From: an uncultured Erythrobacter sp.
Lineage (GTDB): Bacteria > Pseudomonadota > Alphaproteobacteria > Sphingomonadales > Sphingomonadaceae
Assembly (NCBI GenBank): GCA_947500645.1
Contig: CANMSD010000001.1
Location: 1-64,000, forward strand
Length of the DNA: 64,000 nucleotides
Direction: 5' to 3'
The position numbers and the translations under genes are program-made. Below are positions 47,059 to 55,692 of this stretch, one piece after another. The stretch's first letter is position 1; each line of letters starts with the position of its first letter. The notes under the pieces are model-generated. The model saw only the letters and a program-made list of their open reading frames with translations, ran no database searches and was not told where the DNA came from.

Positions 47059-47841
47059 ATGAAGCTCACGCGCCGCTCCGCCATTTTTGGCAGCCTGTCC
47101 GCAGGCCTCGCCATATCATTCCCGCTGGCCGGCTGTGCTCAGGCTACGCCAAAATCTGGCGCAACGCGGGTGACGGTGCTGGGCGCAATCCATTCAAGGC
47201 ACAGGAATAGTGAGAAATACTCGCTAGATGTGCTGCGCGAGGTGGTGCGCTGGGCCGAACCTGACGTCATTCTGACAGAAATCCCACCGGACCGGATTGC
47301 GGAGGCCAAGCGCAGCTTTGCCGAGACCGGTGAAGTGACCGAGCCGCGCACCCGAGTGTTCCCGGAATACACCGATGTCGTTTTCCCGCTTAGCCGTGAA
47401 ATGGACTTCGATATCGTCGCCACGGCAGGTTGGACGCGCGAGATTGCGGACGATCGCTCTGCGGCACTTGAGACGATCGAGAATGACCCGGCGCGGGCAG
47501 AGCAATGGGCCGAGCATCTCGCGGCACGGCAGCAATATTCGGTCGAACTGGCCGGGCGCGGCGACGATCCGCAATTTATCCACACGGACGAATATGACGC
47601 GATCGTGGAGCGCGCTCAGACGCCATATCAGCGTTATTTCGATGCGGATCTGGGGCCGGGCGGGTGGACGCAGATCAACGCCGCGCACACCGATTTGATC
47701 AATGCTGCGCTCGATATGGTCACGGGACAGGGCCTAAACGCCCTTGTAACTTTCGGCAGTTGGCACAAATATATGATCAAGCGCTCGTTGGAGCAGCGCG
47801 AGGATATCGAAATGCTCGATGCCCGCGCTCTGTTCGGCTGA
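47059..47841 (+). CDS. Tat-exported lipoprotein of the TraB/EreA-like superfamily
   Basis: A 260-residue protein starting MKLTRRSAIFG, a twin-arginine signal, with a lipobox LAGC (Cys26), so it is probably a folded lipoprotein. The core VTVLGAIHSRHRN, DVILTEIPPDRI and a late FGSWHKYMIKR match the His, Glu and His positions of the TraB/PrgY, EreA and ChaN-like clan, which includes metal-dependent hydrolases and heme binders. Substrate unknown. DUF5694 is the nearest family I recall. Confidence 0.72.
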   Translation: MKLTRRSAIFGSLSAGLAISFPLAGCAQATPKSGATRVTVLGAIHSRHRNSEKYSLDVLREVVRWAEPDVILTEIPPDRIAEAKRSFAETGEVTEPRTRVFPEYTDVVFPLSREMDFDIVATAGWTREIADDRSAALETIENDPARAEQWAEHLAARQQYSVELAGRGDDPQFIHTDEYDAIVERAQTPYQRYFDADLGPGGWTQINAAHTDLINAALDMVTGQGLNALVTFGSWHKYMIKRSLEQREDIEMLDARALFG

Positions 47842-47880
47842 CGTGAAAACCACCGTTTGGGAGGGGTGTGTCATCCCCCC

Positions 47881-47909
47881 TTGCACTCATCCGCCCCGTT
47901 CATTAGGGC
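47881..47909 (+). promoter_or_regulatory. probable acpP promoter
   Basis: TTGCAC at 47881 and TAGGGC at 47904 are 17 nt apart, 41 nt before the acpP ATG. The -10 is poor, so this is tentative. Confidence 0.4.
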
Positions 47910-47949
47910 GAGTTTCAACTGATCAAAACCCAAAATACGAGGGAATAAT

Positions 47950-48186
47950 ATGAGCGATACTGCCGACCGCGTGCAGAAAATTGTCGTCGAGCATCTCGGC
48001 GTTGAAGCCGACAAGGTTTCGCAAGACGCAAGCTTCATCGATGATCTGGGCGCTGACAGCCTCGACATCGTCGAGTTGGTGATGGCTTTTGAAGAGGAAT
48101 TCGGTGTCGAAATCCCTGACGATGCAGCCGAAAAGATCACCACGGTTGGTGATGCGACAAAATATATTGAAAGCAACAAGGGCTAA
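47950..48186 (+). CDS. acpP: acyl carrier protein
   Basis: A 78-residue, acidic, four-helix carrier protein. Ser37 in [10 protein letters not shown] is the 4'-phosphopantetheine site. It carries growing acyl chains for FabF, FabZ and the KAS III enzyme of this window. The ATG at 47950 follows GAGGGAATA. A large hairpin separates it from fabF, which may let acpP be made in excess. Confidence 0.98.
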   Translation: MSDTADRVQKIVVEHLGVEADKVSQDASFIDDLGADSLDIVELVMAFEEEFGVEIPDDAAEKITTVGDATKYIESNKG

Positions 48187-48248
48187 TTGAGCCGGGTCGG
48201 AGTGCAGGCTTTCGCCGACATCTGACCCATTGGCTTGCGGCTAATCGA

Positions 48249-48289
48249 CAGGCCCGCGCCCTTGGTGGGCGTGGGCCTGTGGTGTTTTT
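48249..48289 (+). terminator. strong hairpin between acpP and fabF (attenuator or leaky terminator)
   Basis: CAGGCCCGCGCCC at 48249-48261 pairs with the 13 nt at 48267-48279 (one G-T wobble) over a 5-nt loop; a TTTTT run follows 5 nt after the stem. The offset T-run makes partial termination more likely than complete. Confidence 0.65.
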
Positions 48290-48301
48290 GAAAGGGATGC
48301 A

Positions 48302-49561
48302 ATGCGTCGTGTTGTTGTAACCGGGCTGGGTCTCGTCACGCCATTGGGCGGCGATGTGGAGATCACTTGGCGCAATCTGATTGCCGGAGAAAGCGGCGCT
48401 GGACCGATCACGAGCTTCGACGCGTCGGATCAGAAGTGTCAGATCGCTTGTGAAGTGAAGGATAAGGAGCACGAGTGGGGTTTCGATCCGGACAAGCGCG
48501 TCGACGGCAAGATCCAGCGGCAAGTCGATCCCTTTATAGTGTATGGCATCGACGCTGCCGGGCAGGCGATCGAAGATGCGGGCCTCGAGGATATGGACGA
48601 TGCGCTGAAACTGCGCACCGGTTGCTCGATAGGCGCCGGAATTGGCGGTCTGCCAGGTATCGAGAAGGAAAGCGTCAACCTGCATGAGCGTGGCCCGGGC
48701 CGCGTTTCCCCGCACTTCGTGCATGGCCGCTTGATCAACCTCGTCACCGGGCAGGTGCAGATCAAATATGGCTATATGGGCCCCAACCACGCTGTCGTGA
48801 CGGCCTGTTCCACCGGTGCGCACTCGATTGGCGATGCTGCGCGCATGATTGCCGCCGACGATGCTGACATCATGCTAGCTGGCGGTGCGGAAAGCACCGT
48901 AAACCCGCTGGGTATTGCCGGTTTCGCTCAGGCGCGTGCGCTCAACACCAGCTACAATGACCGCCCGACCGAGGCGAGCCGGCCGTACGACAAGGACCGC
49001 GAAGGCTTTGTGATGGGCGAGGGCGCCGGTGTGGTCGTGCTTGAGGAGTATGAGCACGCAAAGGCCCGCGGAGCCAAGATATACGCCGAAGTGACCGGCT
49101 ATGGCCTCTCAGGCGACGCCTATCACGTCACAGCGCCGCATCCGGAGGGCAAGGGCGCCGAACTCGCAATGCGTATGGCTTTGCGCAAAGCGGGCCTCTC
49201 AGCCGGCGATATCGACTATGTGAACGCGCATGGCACCTCCACAATGGCCGACACGATCGAACTGGCTGCGGTGAAGCGAGTGCTGGGCGATGACCTAAGC
49301 GGTGCTTCGATGAGCTCGACCAAATCCGCCATTGGCCACCTGCTGGGCGGTGCTGGAGCGGTTGAGGCGGTGTTCTGCATCCTCGCCATGCGCGATGGCA
49401 TCGTGCCGCCAACACTCAACCTGCACAATCCGGATGAGGGCACCGAAGGTATCGATCTGGTGCCTCTGGAAGCGAAAAAGCGCGAAGTGCGCGCCGTGCT
49501 CAACAACAGCTTCGGCTTTGGTGGCACCAATGCGTCGCTGATCATGCAGAAGGTGGATTGA
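48302..49561 (+). CDS. fabF: beta-ketoacyl-ACP synthase II
   Basis: A 419-residue condensing enzyme that extends acyl-ACP with malonyl-ACP. The catalytic Cys169 is in VTACSTGAHS, and the two His lie in NAHGTSTMAD and SAIGHLLGG. FGFGGTNASL is the usual C-terminal loop. Start ATG 48302 follows AAAGGG. acpP-fabF-mltG is a common bacterial order. Confidence 0.97.
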   Translation: MRRVVVTGLGLVTPLGGDVEITWRNLIAGESGAGPITSFDASDQKCQIACEVKDKEHEWGFDPDKRVDGKIQRQVDPFIVYGIDAAGQAIEDAGLEDMDDALKLRTGCSIGAGIGGLPGIEKESVNLHERGPGRVSPHFVHGRLINLVTGQVQIKYGYMGPNHAVVTACSTGAHSIGDAARMIAADDADIMLAGGAESTVNPLGIAGFAQARALNTSYNDRPTEASRPYDKDREGFVMGEGAGVVVLEEYEHAKARGAKIYAEVTGYGLSGDAYHVTAPHPEGKGAELAMRMALRKAGLSAGDIDYVNAHGTSTMADTIELAAVKRVLGDDLSGASMSSTKSAIGHLLGGAGAVEAVFCILAMRDGIVPPTLNLHNPDEGTEGIDLVPLEAKKREVRAVLNNSFGFGGTNASLIMQKVD

Positions 49562-49565
49562 CGTC

Positions 49566-50534
49566 ATGCGGCGGCTCGGCCTGATCGCCGGTGTCGTCTT
49601 TGCGGCGTTGCTCGCTGCGGGCGTCTTTTTCGGTAGCCAGTTCCTTGGCTCAGCTACGATTAAAGACGAGAGCAATTTTGTGATTCCAGCGGGTGCTTCA
49701 TTGAGTGCCGTCGCAGAGAAACTGGAGTCCGAGGGTCACATCACATCGGCCGATGGGTTCTTGATGCGAGCCCGCCTGCTAGGCTCTGGCGATCCGATCC
49801 AGGCGGGCGAATTCAAGCTGACACCCGGGATGACGCAAGGCCAGATTTTGACGGCCTTCCAAGAGGGTGACGTCATCCGCCGGTTTGTGACTATTCCGGA
49901 AGGCATGCCGTCAATTCTCGTTCGTGAGAAATTGATGGCAGAAGAAATGCTTACAGGCGATATCGAAGTCCCCGTCGAGGGTTCAATTCTACCAGACACC
50001 TATGCCTTTGAACGCGGAGAATCGCGCGAAAAAGTGGTTGAACGCATGCAATCCGCCATGGATCGCTATTTGGCAGAGGCTTGGGCGGAACGTGGGTCAA
50101 ATATCGCTGTAGAAACAATGCGTGAGGCGTTAATCTTGGCAGCAATTGTAGAAAAAGAGACCGGGAAGGCCTCTGAGCGCAAAAAGATCGCCGGATTGTA
50201 CTCCAACCGGGTCAAGACAGGCATGCTTTTGCAAGCTGACCCAACCATCATTTATCCGATTACCAAGGGTAAGCCGCTTGGTCGCCGGATCCGTCAATCG
50301 GAGATCGCCGCGGTCAATGGTTACAACACATACACGCGCATAGGATTGCCGGAAGGTCCGATCACAAATCCGGGCCGCGAGAGTATCGCTGCGGTGCTCA
50401 ATCCGGCTGAGACGAGCGCGCTGTTCATGGTCGCGGACGGTACAGGCGGGCACATGTTTGCGGACTCCCTGGCCGAGCATAACGCCAATGTTGAGAAGTG
50501 GTACGCGATTCGCCGTGAACGCGGTGAGATGTGA
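49566..50534 (+). CDS. mltG: endolytic murein transglycosylase MltG
   Basis: A 322-residue inner-membrane protein with one N-terminal helix (about 5-25), a LysM-like region (about 40-110) and the YceG catalytic domain. The catalytic Glu198 lies in AAIVEKETG, followed by LLQADPTIIYP and TYTRIGLPEGPI. It cleaves nascent glycan strands to end synthesis. Part of its C-terminal coding sequence is repeated just downstream. Confidence 0.95.
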   Translation: MRRLGLIAGVVFAALLAAGVFFGSQFLGSATIKDESNFVIPAGASLSAVAEKLESEGHITSADGFLMRARLLGSGDPIQAGEFKLTPGMTQGQILTAFQEGDVIRRFVTIPEGMPSILVREKLMAEEMLTGDIEVPVEGSILPDTYAFERGESREKVVERMQSAMDRYLAEAWAERGSNIAVETMREALILAAIVEKETGKASERKKIAGLYSNRVKTGMLLQADPTIIYPITKGKPLGRRIRQSEIAAVNGYNTYTRIGLPEGPITNPGRESIAAVLNPAETSALFMVADGTGGHMFADSLAEHNANVEKWYAIRRERGEM

Positions 50535-50630
50535 TTGGCCCGAAAGTAATGGACATGAACGCCCCTCGCATCACCGCGCGATGGTCCTCGGCGGACCCTG
50601 CGCAAGAACGCCGTGAACGCGGTGAGATGT
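50511..50630 (+). repeat. 22-bp direct repeat of the mltG 3' end
   Basis: Positions 50511-50532 (the last codons of mltG, RRERGEM) recur identically at 50609-50630. The second copy ends a short frame at 50549-50632, whose last residues are again RRERGEM followed by TAG. No cause is evident; a small duplication is likely. Confidence 0.8.
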
Positions 50631-50632
50631 AG
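50549..50632 (+). CDS. possible 27-residue small protein sharing the MltG C terminus
   Basis: ATG 50549 opens a 27-codon frame (MDMNAPRITARW...), Arg-rich, that ends in the same RRERGEM as MltG because of the 22-bp repeat. It has no clear Shine-Dalgarno beyond GAAAG. It could be a real leader-type peptide for the next gene or duplication debris; no homologue is recognised. Confidence 0.25.
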   Translation: MDMNAPRITARWSSADPAQERRERGEM

Positions 50633-50640
50633 ACCGGGGC

Positions 50641-51159
50641 GTGGCTCGTCCCTTTATCGTCACAGCTGCATTGCCGCCTGAGATTGCTTCTTGGGCTGAG
50701 GGACTGCGCCGCGCGCATTATCCGGCCCATCGCAATCATTTGCATGCACATGTGACGATGTTCCACTCATTCGCGCCGTCGCTGCTGGAGGAACTCAAGG
50801 ACTATCTCCCTAAAATTGCTGCCGAATATTCGCCAATTCCGGGGCGCGTGAGCGGAGTGATGGATTTGGGTAAAGGGACTGCGATCGCCCTCGAAAGCCC
50901 GGAATTGCTCGGTTTACGAGCGGAAATTGCCGATCACTTCCACGGCAGCCTGACAGAGCAAGACCTGTATGAGCCACGTCCACATATCACGATCCAGAAC
51001 AAGGTGACCAAGGAAGAGGCGAGGGCGCTGCAAGCCGCGTTGAAGCCGGAACTCGAGCAGAGGGACTTCACGTTTCCCGCGCTCGAACTGCACCTTTACG
51101 AGGGTGGTCCATGGACATTTGTGAAGCGCGCAGCCTTCCGGCGATCCACCCGCCGCTAG
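50641..51159 (+). CDS. 2'-5' RNA ligase family (2H phosphoesterase) protein
   Basis: A 172-residue protein with the two H-x-T/H-x-T-like motifs of the 2H fold: HAHVTMF near residue 37 and RPHITIQ near residue 115. Related enzymes open 2',3'-cyclic phosphates or ligate RNA ends; substrate unknown. The start is GTG 50641, with a weak ribosome binding site. It ends the mltG transcript and precedes a tRNA. Confidence 0.82.
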   Translation: MARPFIVTAALPPEIASWAEGLRRAHYPAHRNHLHAHVTMFHSFAPSLLEELKDYLPKIAAEYSPIPGRVSGVMDLGKGTAIALESPELLGLRAEIADHFHGSLTEQDLYEPRPHITIQNKVTKEEARALQAALKPELEQRDFTFPALELHLYEGGPWTFVKRAAFRRSTRR

Positions 51160-51200
51160 TGTTGTAGCGAGTGCTACATTGAACAGTTTCACGCAAGGTG

Positions 51201-51229
51201 TTGACCCGCGCTCTGCCCGCGACTAAACG
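51201..51229 (+). promoter_or_regulatory. probable promoter of the CAT-anticodon tRNA
   Basis: TTGACC at 51201 and TAAACG at 51224 with 17-nt spacing, about 54 nt before the tRNA. TTGACCCGC is shared with the tRNA-His promoter. Confidence 0.65.
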
Positions 51230-51282
51230 CGCCGCCTGCCATCGGGAGAAACCGGCCCGAACACTGGCGAAGACACTGGTAT

Positions 51283-51359
51283 GGCGGAGTAGCTCAGGTG
51301 GTTAGAGCAGCGGAATCATAATCCGCGTGTCGGGGGTTCAAGTCCCTCCTCCGCTACCA
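51283..51359 (+). tRNA. tRNA with anticodon CAT (elongator Met type)
   Basis: A 77-nt cloverleaf with encoded CCA. Acceptor GGCGGAG pairs with CTCCGCT, giving a G1-U72 wobble; discriminator A. The anticodon stem GCGGA/TCCGC encloses ATCATAA with CAT at 34-36, and GGGGGTTCAAGTCCC(T) forms the T arm. It lacks the three G-C pairs of initiator tRNA. CAT could also be read as Ile after lysidine modification; sequence alone does not decide. Confidence 0.9.
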
Positions 51360-51415
51360 GTCTTTCATGTGACTGAGCGCAATTGCCTCCCAATTAGACT
51401 GCGCTTCCGATTCCA

Positions 51416-53224
51416 TTAACCCTCTGACTTACGTTGTTTTTTGGCCTTGTGCGGCTTGTGCGCCTTGCCCGGTTTCGCACCTGCGCCTTTGCCGCGGCCG
51501 CGATCATCGCCCTTATCCTTGCCTTTGCGGAACGGTTTGGCCTTGATCCGCGGCTTAGCTGAGCGGTCACCGGCGTCGCTGCGGCCCCTTCGATTACCAC
51601 GCGCTGCGTCACGCGGTCCGCCATCGGATTTCTCGATCGTGATGTTTTCCTTGTCGCTCTCGCTGCCTGCCGTGCGTTCGCTCGCTGCAAAGAACTTGTC
51701 GGCAATGGCGCGCGGGATCTGGAAGTAAGTCTCGCTCTGACCAATCCGGATTGCTCCGATCTCGTTGCGCGTGATGTGCCCACGACGACAGATCAGCGGT
51801 AAAATCCAGCGCGGATCGGCGTTTTGACGCCGGCCGATGCTCATTTTGAACCAGACAATATCCTCGAATCCAGCCCGATGGCGTTCTTTCTGAGCCGCGC
51901 GCTGCGCTTCCGGCGTGTTGGCGACCAATTCCTCCGGTTCGGGTAGGTTGGCGCGATGCGCCTGTACCAGCATGGCAGCAATCTCCTGTGGAGTGCGTTC
52001 GGCCAGAAGACGCTCAGCAAGCTCGCTATCCCCCTCGCCAACCTCCACAGGCTTCAGAAGCGCTTCCAGAAGGCGCTCACGATCTTTCGCCTTGATGGCG
52101 TCCCTATCAGGAGCGTCCGTCCATTTCGCCTCGATACGTGCGCGGCGCAGCATCGATTCCACCCGTTTGCGCCGGGCGAAGGGTACGATCAGCACAGCGG
52201 TGCCCTTTTTGCCCGCGCGACCGGTTCGTCCAGAGCGGTGTTGCAGCGCCTCTGCGTCGCGCGGAATTTCGACATGTACGACCAGGCTCAGAGTTGGCAG
52301 ATCGATCCCGCGCGCGGCGACATCGGTCGCAACGCAAACCCGTGCACGTCGATCACGCAGCGCCTGAAGTGCTTGATTTCGTTCCGATTGTGAGTGCTCT
52401 CCGGACAAGGCGACAACCGCGAAGCCGCGCTCTTGCAGGGTCGCGTGCAAGTGCCGAACATTGTCGCGGGTGGCGCAGAACAGGATGGCAGTCTCTGCCT
52501 CGTGAAAGCGCAAAAGGTTCACAACTGCGTTCTCAATCTCGGTCGGCGAAACAGTCACCGCCTGATAGTCGATATCGCCGTGTCCGCGGCCATCGGCGGT
52601 GGTTTTGATGCGCAGCGAGTTGAGTTGGTAGCGGCGGGCGAGCGCTTCAATCGGACGCGGCATGGTCGCCGAGAACAGCAGCGTTCGCCGAGTTTCCGGC
52701 GTCGCGTCGAGGATCGCCTCAAGCTCTTCGCGAAATCCCATATCCAGCATTTCGTCGGCCTCATCGAGCACAACAGCGGCTAGCGCCGATAGATCGAGCG
52801 CGCCGCGTTCCAAATGATCGCGCAAGCGTCCGGGCGTGCCAACTACGATTGTTGGCCCTGATTTCAATGTTTTACGTTCTTTCGACGGGTTCATCCCGCC
52901 AACGCAGGTCGCGATGCGCGCGCCAGCTTTGCCGTAGAGCCAGGCAAGCTCGCGGCTCACCTGCAGCGCGAGTTCACGTGTGGGCGCAATTACCAGAGCG
53001 AGCGGCGAGGGGGCGATGCGCAATGCGCCGCTCTCGTCCAGCAATTCGCCCGCAATCGCGAGTCCGAATGCGACCGTCTTGCCCGATCCGGTCTGTGCTG
53101 AAACGACCAGGTCTCGGCCCAGCGCATCGGGTTCGAGTACGGCGGATTGCACTGGTGTAGGCGCGTCGTAATCACGCGCTGCCAAAGCCTCTTGCAGGCT
53201 CGATGGAAGGTTGGAAAAACTCAT
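51416..53224 (-). CDS. DEAD-box RNA helicase with DbpA-type RNA-binding domain
   Basis: A 602-residue ATP-dependent RNA helicase. Motifs in order: Q-motif near TPVQ, SAQTGSGKT (I), APTRELA (Ia), TPGR (Ib), DEADEMLDMG (II), FSATMP (III), ARGIDLP (V), HRSGRTGRAG (VI). Residues about 450-530 form a DbpA/CsdA-like RNA-binding domain, and the last 80 residues are strongly basic (Lys, Arg, Gly rich). CsdA/DeaD-like helicases help ribosome assembly and cold adaptation. Confidence 0.95.
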   Translation of the reverse strand: MSFSNLPSSLQEALAARDYDAPTPVQSAVLEPDALGRDLVVSAQTGSGKTVAFGLAIAGELLDESGALRIAPSPLALVIAPTRELALQVSRELAWLYGKAGARIATCVGGMNPSKERKTLKSGPTIVVGTPGRLRDHLERGALDLSALAAVVLDEADEMLDMGFREELEAILDATPETRRTLLFSATMPRPIEALARRYQLNSLRIKTTADGRGHGDIDYQAVTVSPTEIENAVVNLLRFHEAETAILFCATRDNVRHLHATLQERGFAVVALSGEHSQSERNQALQALRDRRARVCVATDVAARGIDLPTLSLVVHVEIPRDAEALQHRSGRTGRAGKKGTAVLIVPFARRKRVESMLRRARIEAKWTDAPDRDAIKAKDRERLLEALLKPVEVGEGDSELAERLLAERTPQEIAAMLVQAHRANLPEPEELVANTPEAQRAAQKERHRAGFEDIVWFKMSIGRRQNADPRWILPLICRRGHITRNEIGAIRIGQSETYFQIPRAIADKFFAASERTAGSESDKENITIEKSDGGPRDAARGNRRGRSDAGDRSAKPRIKAKPFRKGKDKGDDRGRGKGAGAKPGKAHKPHKAKKQRKSEG

Positions 53225-53473
53225 ATCACGCTTTCAATTGGGAGGTGCGCGCCGGAGCGCGCCGCGCGGCTGTGACAAGCCGATTAAAACTCGTTTTACG
53301 GGTGTCGGACGTCAGCGGTCCGCAATGCATTGAGCACGCCCTTACAGCGCGGATATCGGTTTGGCTTGCTAAAAGTTGCCGACCGAGTGCTGCAGCGGCT
53401 TTTACGATCCCGGTGTGACCTAGATTTCCCGCAGGCATGACTGGGCGGCATAATCCCGCTATTAAGCCGCATC

Positions 53474-53881
53474 ATGAGCGATAAACCCAAAAATCAAGAA
53501 CTTGCCGAAGACCGCACCGATCTCGCGGAGGACCGCACCGATTGGGCGGAAGACCGCACTATCATGGCCAATGAGCGTACTTTTGCCGGGTGGATGCGCA
53601 CTGGTCTTGCGGCGGTCGGCATCGGGCTGGGGTTTAACGCGCTCTTTGGGAAGCTCGAACCAGCCTGGCTCCCGCGCGCGATTGCGACCGTTTTCATCCT
53701 GATTGGCTTATTCATTTTCTGGGCCGCCCAGCACAAGGGATGTGCAGTTCAAAAGCGATTGGAGGCGCACAAGGCGGAACCGATCAAACAGGTCAATATG
53801 CAGGTAATCGCGGGCAGCATGGCACTGGGAAGCGCGGCTTTGGCTGTTGGTATCTGGATCATGGATATGCCCGGCGGGTAG
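53474..53881 (+). CDS. YidH-like inner membrane protein (DUF202) with heptad repeats
   Basis: A 135-residue protein with three membrane helices (about 40-60, 67-87, 108-130). ANERTFAGWMRTGLAAVG is the DUF202 signature. Before it residues 10-30 form three heptads (LAEDRTD, LAEDRTD, WAEDRTI), encoded by three 21-bp units. DUF202 proteins (YidH, YidG) are uncharacterised; the acidic-basic heptads could form a coiled coil. Confidence 0.88.
   Translation: MSDKPKNQELAEDRTDLAEDRTDWAEDRTIMANERTFAGWMRTGLAAVGIGLGFNALFGKLEPAWLPRAIATVFILIGLFIFWAAQHKGCAVQKRLEAHKAEPIKQVNMQVIAGSMALGSAALAVGIWIMDMPGG
53501..53563 (+). repeat. three 21-bp coding repeats in the DUF202 gene
   Basis: Units at 53501, 53522 and 53543 encode LAEDRTD, LAEDRTD and WAEDRTI. 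Third-codon positions differ, so the repeat is kept at the protein level rather than being a recent slippage. Confidence 0.85.
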
Positions 53882-53882
53882 T

Positions 53883-55445
53883 CTAGCGACGCCGGTTTAG
53901 TGCTGTGCTGGCGGTTCCCGATGCGGTTACGGGCATGAACAGCCCCTCGGCGGTTGGCGTGACTTTGCCATGGGCAAGCTCGGTTATGTCGAAGGAGAGG
54001 TGAAAATCACCCGCCTCGACAGATCGTATCCCGGCGCGCGCCTTTTCAATTACTGATTTGTAATCATTACTGAAATCCTCAACCAGTGCGCTCTCGATCT
54101 CGCGCTTCACGTCCTCGCTGGCCATGACCCTCACGAGAAAATCGCCAACCGACGTATCCATGTCGCCATAAACTTGCAGATTCTCGATCCGCACCTCTTG
54201 GCTGTTTGGCTTGGTGACGGGCATTCCGGTGAGCCAGATCGTCCCTTTAGAGCGGCCCCAGATCCGGTCCGTGATATTACCCACTGGCTCGACATGAGCC
54301 TCGATCCCGACAGCCAGCCGCCCACCTTCGGCGGCGTAAAGAGTGACGTCGTCGAATTCGACTTCCAGCCTGCCAAGTTCTTGTTTTGAAATGCCTCTCT
54401 CCGCCAGGCGATTCAGCGCGCGCAGGATAACTGGCTCGACTTGTTCATAGTCGGCGAGCACCGGAACCATCACCTCAAACCCGGCTGAACGCGCGACGCC
54501 AACATTGGCCTGCAGGGGCTTGGCATTGGGCTCTGGCGGACGATGGCCGACAAACACTCCCAGTTTTGCGCGCAACATCACGTCGGTCGCGAGGCGCCGT
54601 CCAGAGACACGGATATTGCCCGTGCCGATTCCGGCGGGTGTGATCCGCATCCAGACCGGCGGGTTGCTATCGTTCAGCGAAAGCGTGGTGAAACCCTGCG
54701 CCCAGAGCGGCGCCACTTGCGATTGCAGATTGAGGGACGATAGCTCTCGCTCAAGCGTCTTTTCGGCTCGGGCGAGGATCGGCGCGAGTTCGGCATTGGC
54801 GCGCCTCGTGAAGCGAATACGTTGCCCCAATACGTCGATTCCAGGCTCTTTAGACCATTGATAAGAAATGCGAATATCGGGTTTTAGCCCCCAATCGCGG
54901 TCAATCGCAATTCTGGCGTTCAGGTTGATTCTAGCTGATGCTGTGGCCGTCTCTCGCTTGATAATCCCGCCAACATCGCGAGCCTGGATTTCGGCAGAAA
55001 CCGGGAAACTAACCCGAAGGTCACTGCCGCGACCCGAAAGCGTGATCGCACCGCGTTTGATCTCGCCCACCAATTGGCAGCTGACCTTGGGAGTGCGCCC
55101 GATATCGCGCCCCAGAATGGTAATATTCTCACGAGGAATGCATTCCTCAATCTGCTCGTTAATCCGGTAGAGCGAGCGCGGAATGTCGCGCTCTAACGAA
55201 CGCTTCATCGCCGATAACGGCACACCGATTTCCGTCACCAGCACGGATTCCTCGACCGGATATTGCGCCGATTTTTCCATTCGAGGAGGGGCGGGAGCCT
55301 CTACAATGCGGATATGGAACCACACGAAATAAGCGGCGAGCACGGCTAGCACAAAGAGGAGCGCCAGTGCCGAAAATAGCAGTTTTCGCGCTGCGATTAC
55401 GCTCGCGACCCGGCCAGCTATCGATGGTGATTGCCCTGTTTCCAT
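53883..55445 (-). CDS. DUF4403 family protein
   Basis: A 520-residue protein with one N-terminal membrane helix (about 22-45) and a large beta-rich body facing the periplasm, made of internally similar halves (about 60-270 and 280-500). It matches my recollection of DUF4403, distantly related to lipid-binding TULIP/BPI-like folds, but no function is established. ATG 55445 (METGQSPS) is preferred to 55487. Divergent from the DUF11 locus; could act in lipid or surface-protein traffic, which is inference. Confidence 0.75.
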   Translation of the reverse strand: METGQSPSIAGRVASVIAARKLLFSALALLFVLAVLAAYFVWFHIRIVEAPAPPRMEKSAQYPVEESVLVTEIGVPLSAMKRSLERDIPRSLYRINEQIEECIPRENITILGRDIGRTPKVSCQLVGEIKRGAITLSGRGSDLRVSFPVSAEIQARDVGGIIKRETATASARINLNARIAIDRDWGLKPDIRISYQWSKEPGIDVLGQRIRFTRRANAELAPILARAEKTLERELSSLNLQSQVAPLWAQGFTTLSLNDSNPPVWMRITPAGIGTGNIRVSGRRLATDVMLRAKLGVFVGHRPPEPNAKPLQANVGVARSAGFEVMVPVLADYEQVEPVILRALNRLAERGISKQELGRLEVEFDDVTLYAAEGGRLAVGIEAHVEPVGNITDRIWGRSKGTIWLTGMPVTKPNSQEVRIENLQVYGDMDTSVGDFLVRVMASEDVKREIESALVEDFSNDYKSVIEKARAGIRSVEAGDFHLSFDITELAHGKVTPTAEGLFMPVTASGTASTALNRRR

Positions 55446-55605
55446 CCGGACCCGTTCTAGGCCGCTGGCGCACGCAAAACCACCCACTGGTTAGTCAGCC
55501 GGCGCATTGAAGCCGAAACGGCAGAAAACTGCGGGTTTCCTAAATATCAGGTTAAATTCCGGCTTCGAGCGCTGAACAGCGGATTAACCGTCCCTGACAA
55601 ATGTC

Positions 55606-55642
55606 AAAAAGCCCCTCTGAGCCGCACAATTCTGGGGTTTTT
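55606..55642 (+). terminator. hairpin with A- and T-runs upstream of the DUF11 locus
   Basis: AAAAA-G-CCCC at 55606-55615 can pair with GGGG-TTTTT at 55634-55642 around an 18-nt loop. It sits between divergent genes, where a terminator is unexpected, so it may be a leader attenuator for the DUF11 operon or a protein-binding structure. Confidence 0.4.
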
Positions 55643-55663
55643 CGAGGTTTTCCAAACTGTTCG

Positions 55664-55671
55664 TTAACCAT
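55664..55671 (+). promoter_or_regulatory. CtrA half-site TTAACCAT before the DUF11 locus
   Basis: TTAACCAT, the short CtrA motif used at many alphaproteobacterial promoters, lies 22 bp before the first DUF11 gene. A second TTAACC is at 55584. Only half-sites, hence tentative. Confidence 0.4.
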
Positions 55672-55692
55672 TCCTGGGTATTCCGCCTAGGT

